Source of the DNA: Acinetobacter bereziniae LMG 1003 = CIP 70.12
GTDB lineage: Bacteria > Pseudomonadota > Gammaproteobacteria > Pseudomonadales > Moraxellaceae
Assembly: GCF_000368925.1 (NCBI RefSeq)
Contig: NZ_KB849756.1
Location: 2,692,416 to 2,756,415 of the forward strand
DNA: 64,000 bases
Direction of reading: 5' to 3'
Positions 43,147-52,819 of the stretch are shown here, one piece after another (position 1 is the first letter of the stretch; every line of letters starts with the position of its first letter). Under the pieces are notes generated by a model. That model was not told where the DNA came from. It did no database searches and saw only the letters and a list, made by a program, of their open reading frames with translations. Position numbers and translations under genes: made by a program.

Positions 43147-44014
43147 TGAGTGCTGCTGGATTTCGTGCAGAACGGAAGGTTACCCCTACAGACGCGGTCA
43201 TGATACAAATTAAAGCAATAATTTGCCATGTTGTAATATGTTCATTGAGTAAAACCATTCCAGCAATTGCTGCCAGAGCCGGGGATAAGCTGGACAAGGT
43301 ACCATAGCTCATTTTACTGAGTTGTTTGAGTGCCAGTAGATCTAAAGCATAAGGGATTGCTGTTGCCAAAAGCGCAATCAGTAAGGCTTTACCCCAATAT
43401 TGAGTTTGTAATAAAGCCTGTGAATCATGTACTGCGCTGATTGGTAACATCACCAGTGCCGAGAGAACAATCGCAATACTGAGCGCATGCATACCTATAT
43501 TTTGGCGAACCACTTTCTGTCCAAAGTAAATATAACTTGCCCAGCAAATACCCGCACCAAGCGCAAATGCTGCACCAAGATAAGAAAAGTTATGCGCATT
43601 GGCATCATGCCAAGGCACCATCAAGGCGATACCTATGATGGCGAGGAATACCCAAATATAATCACTTTTTTGTTTAATCGAGAGTAGTGCTAATGTCAGT
43701 GGACCTAAAAACTCGAGTCCAACAGCAATCCCTTGCGGTAATTTGCCTAAAGATGCATAGAACAATACATTCATCAGACATACGGAACCACTATAATATA
43801 AAAGTTCTTTCCATCTTAGATAAGGTAAACGTTTGATAATTTTCCATGAACGGAACATCAAAATAATTAAAATGGAAGCAAAACATAACCTTAGAGTCAC
43901 GACCGTAATGGGATCTAAAACTTCAAACAACTGTTTGGCAAATGAAGCACTGATTTGATAAGCCACCATAGATAAAACCATGAAAAGCACAGCAGTGAGT
44001 TGAGAGTTTGGCAT
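43136..44014 (-). CDS. EamA/RhtA-type transporter (DMT superfamily)
   Basis: 292 aa, ten membrane helices in two EamA repeats. The first repeat starts S-A-S-F-A-K-Q-L-F near 24, and the second has S-Y-G-T-L-S-S-L-S-P-A-L-A-A near 247-260, a typical RhtA-like signature. RhtA exports threonine/homoserine; the substrate here is unknown. A paralog lies at 48647-49516. The gene is monocistronic, with divergent neighbour 44184. Confidence 0.88.
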   Translation of the reverse strand: MPNSQLTAVLFMVLSMVAYQISASFAKQLFEVLDPITVVTLRLCFASILIILMFRSWKIIKRLPYLRWKELLYYSGSVCLMNVLFYASLGKLPQGIAVGLEFLGPLTLALLSIKQKSDYIWVFLAIIGIALMVPWHDANAHNFSYLGAAFALGAGICWASYIYFGQKVVRQNIGMHALSIAIVLSALVMLPISAVHDSQALLQTQYWGKALLIALLATAIPYALDLLALKQLSKMSYGTLSSLSPALAAIAGMVLLNEHITTWQIIALICIMTASVGVTFRSARNPAALNND

Positions 44015-44183
44015 GTTTATGGTGTAAAAAAGAATTGGATAGATTTTAACACTTTCTTAAATTTATTTTGGTATTTCGTAAATATATGAATATTCATTTA
44101 ATATTTTGCTTTGAGATTATGGGTACTCCTCTGTAAGATGTGAAAGATTATACTTGCAATGGCACATGTGTTAGGAATAAAAG

Positions 44184-45620
44184 ATGTCAGAACATACGAA
44201 CAATACTGAAAATATAGCCTTAAATGGGGCGCAACATTCACAAGCAGAAGCTTGGTATATCGAAGTCCTCAAATTAGAACAACAAGGCTTTGCCCAAACT
44301 GAACAAGAGGCTCAGGCACGTGTGGATTTGTTGGTCAATGCATCGAATCAAGACTTTGCGCCCGCAAGTACCTTGTTAGGTCAGTGGCATGTCTTGGGAC
44401 GTTATTTAAACCAAAGTATTCCTTCCGCCATTCTTTTTTTTCAACATGCCGCAAAGCTTAATCATGGTTTAGCACATTTAGAGCTCGCTTATCTTGGATT
44501 GAACCATGCAAGCGATCAGTTGACTCAGGCACAAGCATTGATGCACTTGCAACAAGCTGTCCAATTGAACCATCCAGATGCAATTTTTGTCTATGCACAA
44601 CAACAACTTGCACAAGATCCGCAAACTGCTTACCAATTGCTTTTAGACAATTATTTAAAAAACCAGCATCAAAATAGCTTGAAGTTTTGTGTCGAGTTTT
44701 CTGGATTTGACCCGATCAAAGTACAAAATGAATTACTCAAAATTGCTGAAAAAGATCATTTTGCCTGTGCCTTATTGGCATTTAGTTATTTCACGCAGCA
44801 CAATCTAGATGCTGCTTTCAAATATGCTGAAATTGCTCAACAACACAATGATCCTTTTGGTTGTTATGTTCGTGCTTTAGTTGAGCAACAACGTGGTCAA
44901 GGTGATGCCACGCTTGCTCAAGAGTTTTTACTCAAAGCTGCGAAAAATGGACATATTGAGTCGGCTTACTTAGCCGCAGTAAACTTGCTGAAAAACGCTG
45001 AAAATGCCAAGACTGAACAAAAACACCAAGAATATGCCACACTGGCTGTTGAATTATTATCACATGCAGCAGTTGCCGGGCATGTACCCGCACAATATTC
45101 GCTAGCCCAATGTTTACGTTATGGTTTAGGTACTGAAAAAAATCTGGATCAAGGTGTTTCTTGGTTAGAAAGAGCAGCAATGCAAAATCATCCGGATGCA
45201 CAATTTGAACTGTCTATGTTATTGCCTTTGGAACATGAACATCACTTACCCTTATTAAATGCTGCGGCAGATAAAGGGCATATTCAGGCGATGCTGTGTA
45301 TGTCGATTTTTGAACAGCGTCAAGACAATGCTCAAGGAGCACTAGATTGGTTAAATAAGGCAAAAGAACTCCAAGTACCACGTGCATTTTTTCTACTCGG
45401 ACAAATGTATCGAGAGGGTAAATGTGTTGATGTTGATTTGAGTCTAAGTGCAGATTTATTTAAACAGGCAGCGGATCATGGTGATATAGATTCTTATTTC
45501 GAACTGTTTAAAATTTATAAAGATGGAATCGGTGTACGAAAAAATAAGAAAACAGCCAGTAAATATCTAGATTTAGCAAAAGAAAATCAGCATATTGAAG
45601 CGGCATCTATTGAGTTCTAA
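44184..45620 (+). CDS. Sel1-like repeat protein
   Basis: 478 aa of tandem helical TPR/Sel1-like repeats (about 36 residues each) without signal peptide or membrane helix. Clear repeats include Y-S-L-A-Q-C-L-R-Y-G-L-G-T-E-K-N-L-D-Q-G (about 306-325), the next A-M-Q-N-H-P-D-A-Q-F-E-L, and M-Y-R-E-G-K-C-V-D-V-D-L-S and I-Y-K-D-G-I-G-V near the end. Such proteins are scaffolds for protein complexes. The phosphoesterase gene starts 15 bp after its stop, so they are likely co-transcribed. Function not recognised. Confidence 0.85.
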   Translation: MSEHTNNTENIALNGAQHSQAEAWYIEVLKLEQQGFAQTEQEAQARVDLLVNASNQDFAPASTLLGQWHVLGRYLNQSIPSAILFFQHAAKLNHGLAHLELAYLGLNHASDQLTQAQALMHLQQAVQLNHPDAIFVYAQQQLAQDPQTAYQLLLDNYLKNQHQNSLKFCVEFSGFDPIKVQNELLKIAEKDHFACALLAFSYFTQHNLDAAFKYAEIAQQHNDPFGCYVRALVEQQRGQGDATLAQEFLLKAAKNGHIESAYLAAVNLLKNAENAKTEQKHQEYATLAVELLSHAAVAGHVPAQYSLAQCLRYGLGTEKNLDQGVSWLERAAMQNHPDAQFELSMLLPLEHEHHLPLLNAAADKGHIQAMLCMSIFEQRQDNAQGALDWLNKAKELQVPRAFFLLGQMYREGKCVDVDLSLSADLFKQAADHGDIDSYFELFKIYKDGIGVRKNKKTASKYLDLAKENQHIEAASIEF

Positions 45621-45635
45621 ATCAAAGTTCAGCAG

Positions 45636-46355
45636 ATGAATGATTTATCACATCGCATTTTTGCACATGTAGAGACATATATTCACCATACAGGTCGCTT
45701 ATTTGTGGTGGGGGATATTCATGGTCACTATGATGCATTGATGCAAAAATTGGCAGATGTGCGCTTTGATTTTCAAACTGATGTGCTAATTGCTGTAGGT
45801 GATCTTGTTGATCGAGGTCCTGAGAGTCTGAAATGTTTGAATTTAATTGATGAGCCGTGGTTTAAAAGCATCCTCGGCAATCATGAGGAAATGTGCATTT
45901 TATCCCATGTCGATCCCCTGATGAAAAATCTGCACGCCCAACATGGGGGTGAATGGTTTTATGCTTTAAGTTTGCAACAACAAAAACAAGTGATTGAGAA
46001 GCTGGAAACATTACCTGTACTTTTAGAAGTCATACATCAAAACAAAAAATATGGTTTTGTGCATGCAGATATTGATCTTAATGATTGGGAAGCTTTTAAA
46101 TTATCGACAAAAGCGAAAAGTAGAGAGTTGGCACTTTGGGGGAGAGGACGAATTAAAAATAAACGCTTTATGCGTTATTCGAATGTTAAAGGGGTTGAGC
46201 AGGTTTTTCTGGGGCATACTGTGGTTGATTATGTGACAAAGAAGCACAATTGCTATTTTCTCGATACGGGTGCTTGTTTTGGGCGTGAATTAACACTTGT
46301 TGAAATAGATTGCCAGCTTCCTATAGAAAAACAGCAACGTGTAATCAAATCTTAA
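45636..46355 (+). CDS. Calcineurin-like metallophosphoesterase (PrpB/ApaH type)
   Basis: 239 aa. The PPP-family metal motifs are all present: G-D-I-H-G-H (26-31), G-D-L-V-D-R-G (55-61), G-N-H-E (81-84), then two downstream His (V-H-A-D and G-H-T). This indicates a small bacterial Ser/Thr phosphatase of the PrpA/PrpB or lambda-phosphatase kind, rather than a true ApaH, which is longer. It follows the Sel1 gene by 15 bp. Native substrate unknown. Confidence 0.88.
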   Translation: MNDLSHRIFAHVETYIHHTGRLFVVGDIHGHYDALMQKLADVRFDFQTDVLIAVGDLVDRGPESLKCLNLIDEPWFKSILGNHEEMCILSHVDPLMKNLHAQHGGEWFYALSLQQQKQVIEKLETLPVLLEVIHQNKKYGFVHADIDLNDWEAFKLSTKAKSRELALWGRGRIKNKRFMRYSNVKGVEQVFLGHTVVDYVTKKHNCYFLDTGACFGRELTLVEIDCQLPIEKQQRVIKS

Positions 46356-46599
46356 TCCAATAAAATTCTATGTTGTTTTAAATCAACTTCATTTTAGAAT
46401 CACTCGTAATATTAATCATCTCATTACACTTTATGACTCTATTGATTGAAATTTATTGTTATTTTGTTGAATAAGTTAGGTACATCATAAGAAAAATAGC
46501 ATCAAATTTTTGAAATAAAATGCCTATATCGAAAAATAAATACATACTAAACTTAATTTTGTTAAGTGTGTCACAAAATTAGTAAAAAAGGCGATTAAA

Positions 46600-48603
46600 A
46601 TGAAAAACTATATAAAATGGGTACTTTTGGCATTCATTGGTCTATTTTTGGTTGCATGTAAGCCGACCGCTAAATTTGAATATAGTCCTGTTGCACCAAG
46701 TACAGGCGAAATTGTCAAATTTGATGCGACGAAAAGTACGGTATATAAAGCAAAAGAAGGCAATGCAATCCGCACGTATGCTTGGAATTTTGGTGATGGT
46801 ACTCAGGGAACGGGTGCCACAGTTGAACATACTTATACGCAAGTGGGGCAATATACAGTGACATTGAATGTCACCGATCTTGCGGGACAAACCAGCTCCA
46901 CCACACAAAAAATAAAAGTAAAACAGGGTGCAATCACAACCAATAAACAAGTTGCAATTCTGGTTCAAACTGTTAATGGCACATCCATTCCTGATGCAGA
47001 TGTTACCATACTAGGGCAGCGTATAAAAACGGATCAAAATGGTCGTGCAAGTTTGAACCTTATACTGCCTCAAGCGACAAAAACAGTGGTCGCTCAGTTT
47101 GAAAAAGCCGGTTTTATTGGTCAGTCCATCGTGTATGAGGTGGCAAATTTAAAAGCACTATCTGTAAATTTATTGGCGATCAAACAGGTTGTCCCTGTAT
47201 CTGAAATTTCTATGGCTCAAGTGATTCAATCTCAAAATTTGGGTGCAACCATTACGATTCCTGCAAACGCTTTTGTAAAAAATAATGGTGAGTTGGCAAC
47301 GGGTGCAGTAAATGTCGAATTTACACCTTGGGATATCACCAATGCTGATCTAAATGCGATGCCTGCCAATGGCGTGGCAAAAGATGCTCAAGGTAACATT
47401 GTTGACCTGATTAGCGCAGGGATGATTACCGCAACATTTAAAGATGCCAATGGTCAGCAACTACAACTTGCCAATGGGAAAACAGCAGATATTCAAATGA
47501 ATTTACCTGTAAAAAGTCTCAATAACCAAGAAATGAAAGCTGGAACTGAAATTCCTATGTGGTATTTCGACGAAAGCAGTGGATTGTGGATTGAGGAAGG
47601 TAAAGGTCAAGTCATTACATCAAATCAATCTGCTACAGGTCTTGCTGTACATGCGACAGTGCGTCATTTTTCGACATGGAACTGGGATTTAAAATTTGAA
47701 AATGCGGGTTCAGTCTTTGTCCAGTGTCAATCTAGTGGAGAGGCGATTCCATGTTATGTCACGGCAAAAATCACCCTAAATGATGGTTCTGCTTTAACCA
47801 AATCAAATACTGTTGCTAAAGAAGGCTTAACCGTAGTGAATATGCCTTCAAGCGGTACAATTTATTGGTCAGCCAAAGACCTCACAGGTACGTTGTTGGG
47901 AGAAAAAACTTCAACAACCGCAGGTAATGTGATCATTGATCTCGGAAAACCGACGACGGATCATTTTATAAAATGTGAGCTTCCTAATGGCACAGCACTG
48001 TCCTGCTCTGGAAAAATAAATGAGAAGTTTGACTTTTCTGTAGCGCAAGATGGCGGACGCTTGATCACAGGTATAAACGATTCAGATGGACAGTTGGACT
48101 GGTCAGCACAAAGCGCTTTAATTTTTGAAACCAATCAATGGGTACGTTACAAAGGTAAACAAGTTTCAGGTTTGAATGGTAATGTGAATATTGTTTTGAC
48201 TGATCGTGAAGTTGTTTACAGCAGTAGTAAAGGTTTAACTTTCCCTGCCGTTTGTACCAGTTTGATTGATTCTTCAAATGGACCCATTGAACCTAATGGC
48301 AATTGGGAAGTTATGCCTGAATTAATTGGAAAGTCTTGCAATATAGAAATTACGGTATATGGCTTAGATGGTGTAGAGGAGGAAACCTTAACGTTTAATG
48401 CTATTTATGGAAAACCAGTACAAATTCAACTACCAAATCAATATTCAGGTTTTCTTGCAAGTGGAAAAGGTCCTATTGCTTATTTAAGTATTTATGCATT
48501 GATACAAGACAATGGGCAAGAATGGGTTGAGCGAATTGGTTTTGAATCTGAGCCTGATCAGGATGCCATGATCAAACTATTGATGGGTGCACCTGACTGG
48601 TAG
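46600..48603 (+). CDS. PKD-domain lipoprotein
   Basis: 667 aa. Lipoprotein signal with lipobox L-V-A-C (Cys20). A PKD (Ig-like) domain spans about 25-107, with W-N-F-G-D-G-T and H-T-Y-T-Q-V-G-Q-Y-T-V-T-L motifs. A carboxypeptidase-regulatory-like beta-sandwich (about 115-195) follows. The rest is beta-rich with few recognisable domains and several Cys-containing strands. Likely an outer-membrane, surface- or periplasm-facing protein; function unknown. Monocistronic, convergent with the EamA gene at 48647. Confidence 0.8.
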   Translation: MKNYIKWVLLAFIGLFLVACKPTAKFEYSPVAPSTGEIVKFDATKSTVYKAKEGNAIRTYAWNFGDGTQGTGATVEHTYTQVGQYTVTLNVTDLAGQTSSTTQKIKVKQGAITTNKQVAILVQTVNGTSIPDADVTILGQRIKTDQNGRASLNLILPQATKTVVAQFEKAGFIGQSIVYEVANLKALSVNLLAIKQVVPVSEISMAQVIQSQNLGATITIPANAFVKNNGELATGAVNVEFTPWDITNADLNAMPANGVAKDAQGNIVDLISAGMITATFKDANGQQLQLANGKTADIQMNLPVKSLNNQEMKAGTEIPMWYFDESSGLWIEEGKGQVITSNQSATGLAVHATVRHFSTWNWDLKFENAGSVFVQCQSSGEAIPCYVTAKITLNDGSALTKSNTVAKEGLTVVNMPSSGTIYWSAKDLTGTLLGEKTSTTAGNVIIDLGKPTTDHFIKCELPNGTALSCSGKINEKFDFSVAQDGGRLITGINDSDGQLDWSAQSALIFETNQWVRYKGKQVSGLNGNVNIVLTDREVVYSSSKGLTFPAVCTSLIDSSNGPIEPNGNWEVMPELIGKSCNIEITVYGLDGVEEETLTFNAIYGKPVQIQLPNQYSGFLASGKGPIAYLSIYALIQDNGQEWVERIGFESEPDQDAMIKLLMGAPDW

Positions 48604-48622
48604 TTTTTAAATAAAACTCATT

Positions 48623-48648
48623 AAAACCACCTTTCGAGGTGGTTTTTT
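48623..48648. terminator. Bidirectional terminator between convergent genes
   Basis: AAAACCACC-TTTCGA-GGTGGTTTTTT stem between the PKD lipoprotein and the second EamA gene. Confidence 0.85.
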
Positions 48649-49516
48649 AGATTTGCTTTCTTTTTTGGGCAGTCACTGTACAGCCAATTGAAGCACTGAT
48701 AATGGTGGCTAAAGCTAACCATTGTGTCCATAACAATTGTTCACCTAAGAAAATAAACCCAGAGAATGCTGCAATTGCAGGCTCAAGACTCATCAGTGTC
48801 CCAAAACTTAAAGCGGATAAATTTCTTAAAGCAATCATTTCCAAAGAGAACGGCAAAGCACTTGCCAAAATAGCCAATGTAATAAAATAGACTAAATTCG
48901 ATGGCTGAAAAATTTCAATCGGCATCCCTGAGAACAAGGCAATCGGTAGTAAACACAGTGTTCCCACAAACATGCCCAAACATACGGTGTGATTTCCCGA
49001 AACACCAGAGGGACGTTGCCCAGCAACAATATAAACAGCCCAACATGCACCAGCAGCTAAGGCAAAAGCAATTCCAACAGGATCAAGGTGATGTTGTGCT
49101 TGGTCAAAAGGAAACAATAAAACTAAGCCGAGAATTGCAAGCCCGACCCAAATAAAATCAAATTTTCGACGCGCATGGAAAAGTGCAACACTCAGTGGAC
49201 CGATAAATTCAAAAGCGACAGCAATGCCCAACGGAATACGGTGAATAGACAGATAAAATAAAGCATTCATTCCAGCAAGTGCCAAACCGTAACTGATAAT
49301 AGATGACCATTTGACTTGCTTTAAATTGACCTGCCAGATTTTAAAAATGACAGCTAGAATCAATCCACCTAAAAGCAGACGCATCGCAGAAATCGTCAAT
49401 ACTGGAAATTGTTCAAACAGTGTTTTGGCAAGAGCACCGCTACTTTGCACACTGATCATGGCAAAAAACAGTAAAGCGATCGCTTGTAGATGTGGTGCAT
49501 TTTTTAAATTGAGCAT
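48647..49516 (-). CDS. EamA/RhtA-type transporter, second copy
   Basis: 289 aa, ten membrane helices, two EamA repeats (S-G-A-L-A-K-T-L-F near 25; L-S-F-G-T-L-M-S-L-E-P-A-I-A-A near 244-258). It shares motif order and gene size with the EamA gene at 43136, so the two are distant paralogs of the RhtA group. Amino-acid export is the common family role; the substrate is not deduced. Confidence 0.88.
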   Translation of the reverse strand: MLNLKNAPHLQAIALLFFAMISVQSSGALAKTLFEQFPVLTISAMRLLLGGLILAVIFKIWQVNLKQVKWSSIISYGLALAGMNALFYLSIHRIPLGIAVAFEFIGPLSVALFHARRKFDFIWVGLAILGLVLLFPFDQAQHHLDPVGIAFALAAGACWAVYIVAGQRPSGVSGNHTVCLGMFVGTLCLLPIALFSGMPIEIFQPSNLVYFITLAILASALPFSLEMIALRNLSALSFGTLMSLEPAIAAFSGFIFLGEQLLWTQWLALATIISASIGCTVTAQKRKQI

Positions 49517-49621
49517 GCTATGAAATACTTAGAATAAGGATGATATGTATTAAGAATTTGAATTTTTAACGAAGTGCAGTCTTAGAGATGATTGTACATT
49601 TGATCTGAAGTAATGACCAAT

Positions 49622-49653
49622 AAAAAAACCACAGGAATGTTCCTGTGGTTTTT
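49622..49653 (-). terminator. Terminator of serA
   Basis: AAAACCACAGGA-loop-TCCTGTGGTTTT stem 15 bp past the serA stop, with T run on the minus strand. Confidence 0.85.
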
Positions 49654-49667
49654 CAAGCTTAATAGCC

Positions 49668-50900
49668 TTAGAACAATACGCGAACGCGGATTGTACCTTC
49701 AACTTCATGAAGAGTATCAAGCGCTTCTTGAGATGCAGTTGCGTCTACATCCATTACCAAGTAACCAACGTCACCTTTAGTCATTAAAGACTGACCAGAA
49801 ATGTTGATTCCATGTTCAGCGAACAGGTTGTTGATCTTAGAAAGAACACCCGGTACGTTTTTATGAATATGCAGTAAACGGTGTTTCCCTTCAGTCAATG
49901 GAAGAGCAATTTCAGGGAAGTTTACAGCAGATAAAGTCATACCTTTATCTGAGTAAGCAACAAATTTCTCTGCAACTTCTAAACCGATATTGGCTTGAGC
50001 TTCCATCGTTGATCCACCAACGTGTGGTGTAAGGATCACATTGTCTAAGCCACGAAGAGGAGAAACAAATTCTTCACCATTGGCTTTCGGCTCTTTCGGG
50101 AATACATCTACTGCTGCACCAGCAATATGACCAGATTTGATCGCATCCGCTAAATCTTCAATAACAACACATGTACCACGTGCTGCATTGAGGAAGATTG
50201 AACCTTCTTTCATTTTTGCAAATTGATCTTTTGCAAAGAAATTACGTGTTGAAGGAACATCTGGAACATGTAAAGTAACCACATCAGCATTGGCAAGTAA
50301 TTCATCTAAAGAACCAACTTGGCGTGCATTACCCATAGGAAGCTTGGTCACAGCATCATAATAAATCACATGCATACCCATGCTTTCAGCCAAAACTGAA
50401 AGTTGTGAACCAATTGAGCCGTAACCCACGATACCTAAAGTTTTTCCACGTGTTTCAAACGAGCCGACAGCTGACTTGTTCCAACCACCACGGTGTGTAG
50501 ATGCAGATTTAGCAGGTACACCGCGAAGTAAAAGAATCGATTCTGCAAGAACAAGTTCTGCAACTGAACGAGTATTTGAATATGGTGCGTTAAATACAGG
50601 AATACCACGAATCATGGCTGCATTTAAATTCACTTGGTTTGTTCCGATACAGAAACAACCCACTGCGATCAATTTATTCGCAGCTTCAAAGATTTCTTCA
50701 GTTAATTGTGTACGGGAACGAATACCAATGAAGTGAGCATCTTTCACCGCTTCTTTCAACGCTTCACCCTCAAGCGCAGTTTTACGGTAATCGATATTGG
50801 TATATCCAGCAGCATTTAATGTGTCGATCGCGTTTTGGTGAACGCCTTCTAACAACAAGAAACGAATTTTATCTTTAGGTAGTGAAAGATGTTGGCTCAT
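49668..50900 (-). CDS. serA: SerA, D-3-phosphoglycerate dehydrogenase
   Basis: First enzyme of serine biosynthesis. 410 aa, the E. coli-type length. Substrate domain, then the NAD-binding domain with G-Y-G-S-I-G-S-Q (P-loop Rossmann), the R/E/H catalytic set (A-A-R-G near 240, H-V-G-G-S near 293), and a C-terminal ACT domain (about 335-410) for serine feedback. Start supported by GGAG 5 nt before ATG. It is divergent from the FAD-linked dehydrogenase at 51272. SerA is known to reduce 2-oxoglutarate to D-2-hydroxyglutarate to regenerate NAD in Pseudomonas, which a partner dehydrogenase removes. Confidence 0.96.
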   Translation of the reverse strand: MSQHLSLPKDKIRFLLLEGVHQNAIDTLNAAGYTNIDYRKTALEGEALKEAVKDAHFIGIRSRTQLTEEIFEAANKLIAVGCFCIGTNQVNLNAAMIRGIPVFNAPYSNTRSVAELVLAESILLLRGVPAKSASTHRGGWNKSAVGSFETRGKTLGIVGYGSIGSQLSVLAESMGMHVIYYDAVTKLPMGNARQVGSLDELLANADVVTLHVPDVPSTRNFFAKDQFAKMKEGSIFLNAARGTCVVIEDLADAIKSGHIAGAAVDVFPKEPKANGEEFVSPLRGLDNVILTPHVGGSTMEAQANIGLEVAEKFVAYSDKGMTLSAVNFPEIALPLTEGKHRLLHIHKNVPGVLSKINNLFAEHGINISGQSLMTKGDVGYLVMDVDATASQEALDTLHEVEGTIRVRVLF

Positions 50901-51271
50901 TACGGCTCCGCTACAAAGGCCAAATTTAGTCGCAATATGATACCATAGACCTTGTTCTATAGATATTTTGATTGTGACACTACAGTGGATATTTTATCTA
51001 CGATTTCTGATAAGCATTATTCAAAAATCAAATGAAATGCTAATGCATTGATTTTTATCATGCTTGCTGATGGCTTTATATACAAAGTGTGGATAATGTG
51101 AATCAAATCTGTACTTTATCCTGAGCAGTCATCTGGGTAAAATAGTGCTGAAATCGGTGAGATTGAAGATTTAGGCTAAAAAATATGCTGAAAAATTTTC
51201 ACTGACTGATTTAAAATCTCAAATGTTGTACACGACGCCTTTTATTTACTTCTTGCTAGGTCCGCAAAACG
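50901..51271. other. 371-bp divergent region between serA and the FAD dehydrogenase
   Basis: No gene seen. It must carry both promoters; I did not find a clear operator, hairpin or repeat in it. Confidence 0.5.
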
Positions 51272-52681
51272 ATGAATGCTCCAGTAACGATAGCACCAGA
51301 ATTATTGACCCAATTGACGCAAATTGTCGGTGAAAACCGAATTAAAACCGATGCGGACAGTTTAGAAAATTGGGGTAAAGATCATACTAAGCATTTCGAT
51401 CCAAAACCTTCGATTATCGTTTTTCCTTCTAGTACGGAGCAGGTGCAAGCCATTGTTCAATTGGCCAATCAATTTAATGTTGCGATCACACCCTCTGGTG
51501 GGCGTACTGGATTATCGGCTGGTGCTGTTGCAGCGAATGGTGAAATTGTCGTGAGCTTCGACAAAATGAACCAGATTTTAGAGTTTTATCCTGCTGATCG
51601 TATGGTGCGTATCCAAGCTGGTGTCGTGACTGAGCAATTGCAGAATTATGCTGAAGAACAGGGTATGTATTATCCCGTTGATTTTGCTTCTGCAGGTTCG
51701 TCTCAACTGGGTGGAAATATTGGAACCAATGCAGGTGGGATTAAAGTCATCAAGTATGGTATGACACGTAACTGGGTGCTTGGTCTGACAGTCGTGACAG
51801 GAAAAGGCGATGTATTGCGTTTAAACAAAGGCATGATCAAAAATGCTACAGGTTATGCAATGCAGCACTTATTCATTGGTGGTGAAGGTACTTTAGGTCT
51901 AGTGACTGAAGCTGAAATTAAACTTGAACGTCAACCACATGACTTACAAGTGATGGTACTGGGTGTACCTGATTTTGATGCGATCATGCCAGTATTACAT
52001 GCTTTTCAAAATAAAATTGACCTCACAGCATTTGAGTTCTTTGGTGAACTTGCGATGCAAAAGGTATTAGACCGTGGTCATGTTCAACGTCCATTTGAAA
52101 CTGAATGTCCATTCTATGTTTTGCTTGAGTTTGAAGCGCCGTATGAACCGATTATGGATGCGGCGATGGAAATTTTTGAACACTGTATGGAACAAGGTTG
52201 GGTACTTGATGGCGTGATGAGCCAAAGTCTCGAACAAGTGCAAAGCTTATGGCGCTTACGTGAAGACATTTCAGAAACGATTGCACCATTTACCCCTTAT
52301 AAAAATGATATTTCTGTACTGATTACGCATGTTCCTGCGTTTATTAAGGAAATAGATACGATTGTTGCAGAGAATTATCCAGACTTTGAAATTTGCTGGT
52401 TCGGGCACATTGGTGACGGCAACCTGCATTTAAATATTTTAAAACCTGCAAATTTGTCGAAAGATGAATTCTTTGCAAAGTGTCAGGTAGTCAATAAATA
52501 TGTGTTTGAAACAGTGAAGAAATATGATGGTTCGATTTCTGCTGAGCATGGTGTGGGCATGACCAAAAAGCCTTATCTTGATTACACCCGTACTGCTGAA
52601 GAAATTGAATACATGAAGGCTTTAAAGAAAGTATTTGATCCAAATGGGATTATGAACCCGGGTAAACTCTTTGATCTTTAA
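51272..52681 (+). CDS. FAD-binding D-2-hydroxyacid (D-2-hydroxyglutarate) dehydrogenase
   Basis: 469 aa. FAD-binding PCMH/VAO-type domain (about 35-215): P-S-G-G-R-T-G-L-S-A-G-A, G-S-S-Q-L-G-G-N-I-G-T-N-A-G-G, then the FAD_oxidase_C domain with C-W-F-G-H-I-G-D-G-N-L-H-L-N and S-A-E-H-G-V-G near the C-terminus. It is of the D2HGDH type rather than glycolate oxidase GlcD (no glcE/F neighbours). Position divergent from serA supports a role in oxidising D-2-hydroxyglutarate made by SerA, an established pairing in Pseudomonas. A D-lactate role cannot be excluded. Confidence 0.87.
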   Translation: MNAPVTIAPELLTQLTQIVGENRIKTDADSLENWGKDHTKHFDPKPSIIVFPSSTEQVQAIVQLANQFNVAITPSGGRTGLSAGAVAANGEIVVSFDKMNQILEFYPADRMVRIQAGVVTEQLQNYAEEQGMYYPVDFASAGSSQLGGNIGTNAGGIKVIKYGMTRNWVLGLTVVTGKGDVLRLNKGMIKNATGYAMQHLFIGGEGTLGLVTEAEIKLERQPHDLQVMVLGVPDFDAIMPVLHAFQNKIDLTAFEFFGELAMQKVLDRGHVQRPFETECPFYVLLEFEAPYEPIMDAAMEIFEHCMEQGWVLDGVMSQSLEQVQSLWRLREDISETIAPFTPYKNDISVLITHVPAFIKEIDTIVAENYPDFEICWFGHIGDGNLHLNILKPANLSKDEFFAKCQVVNKYVFETVKKYDGSISAEHGVGMTKKPYLDYTRTAEEIEYMKALKKVFDPNGIMNPGKLFDL

Positions 52682-52692
52682 AAGTTTGAACC

Positions 52693-52719
52693 AAAAACGC
52701 TCCTCAGGGAGCGTTTTTT
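52693..52719 (+). terminator. Terminator of the FAD dehydrogenase gene
   Basis: AAAAACGCTCC-TCA-GGGAGCGTTTTTT, 12 bp after the stop. Confidence 0.85.
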
Positions 52720-52819
52720 ATGGACACACAAAAATAAAAATAAATTTACAGTGTTGTGGTTATTTGTCGTTAAAAATTTGTTATGTTTGTAGCGCTTAAA
52801 CATTGATAAGAAACTGAAA

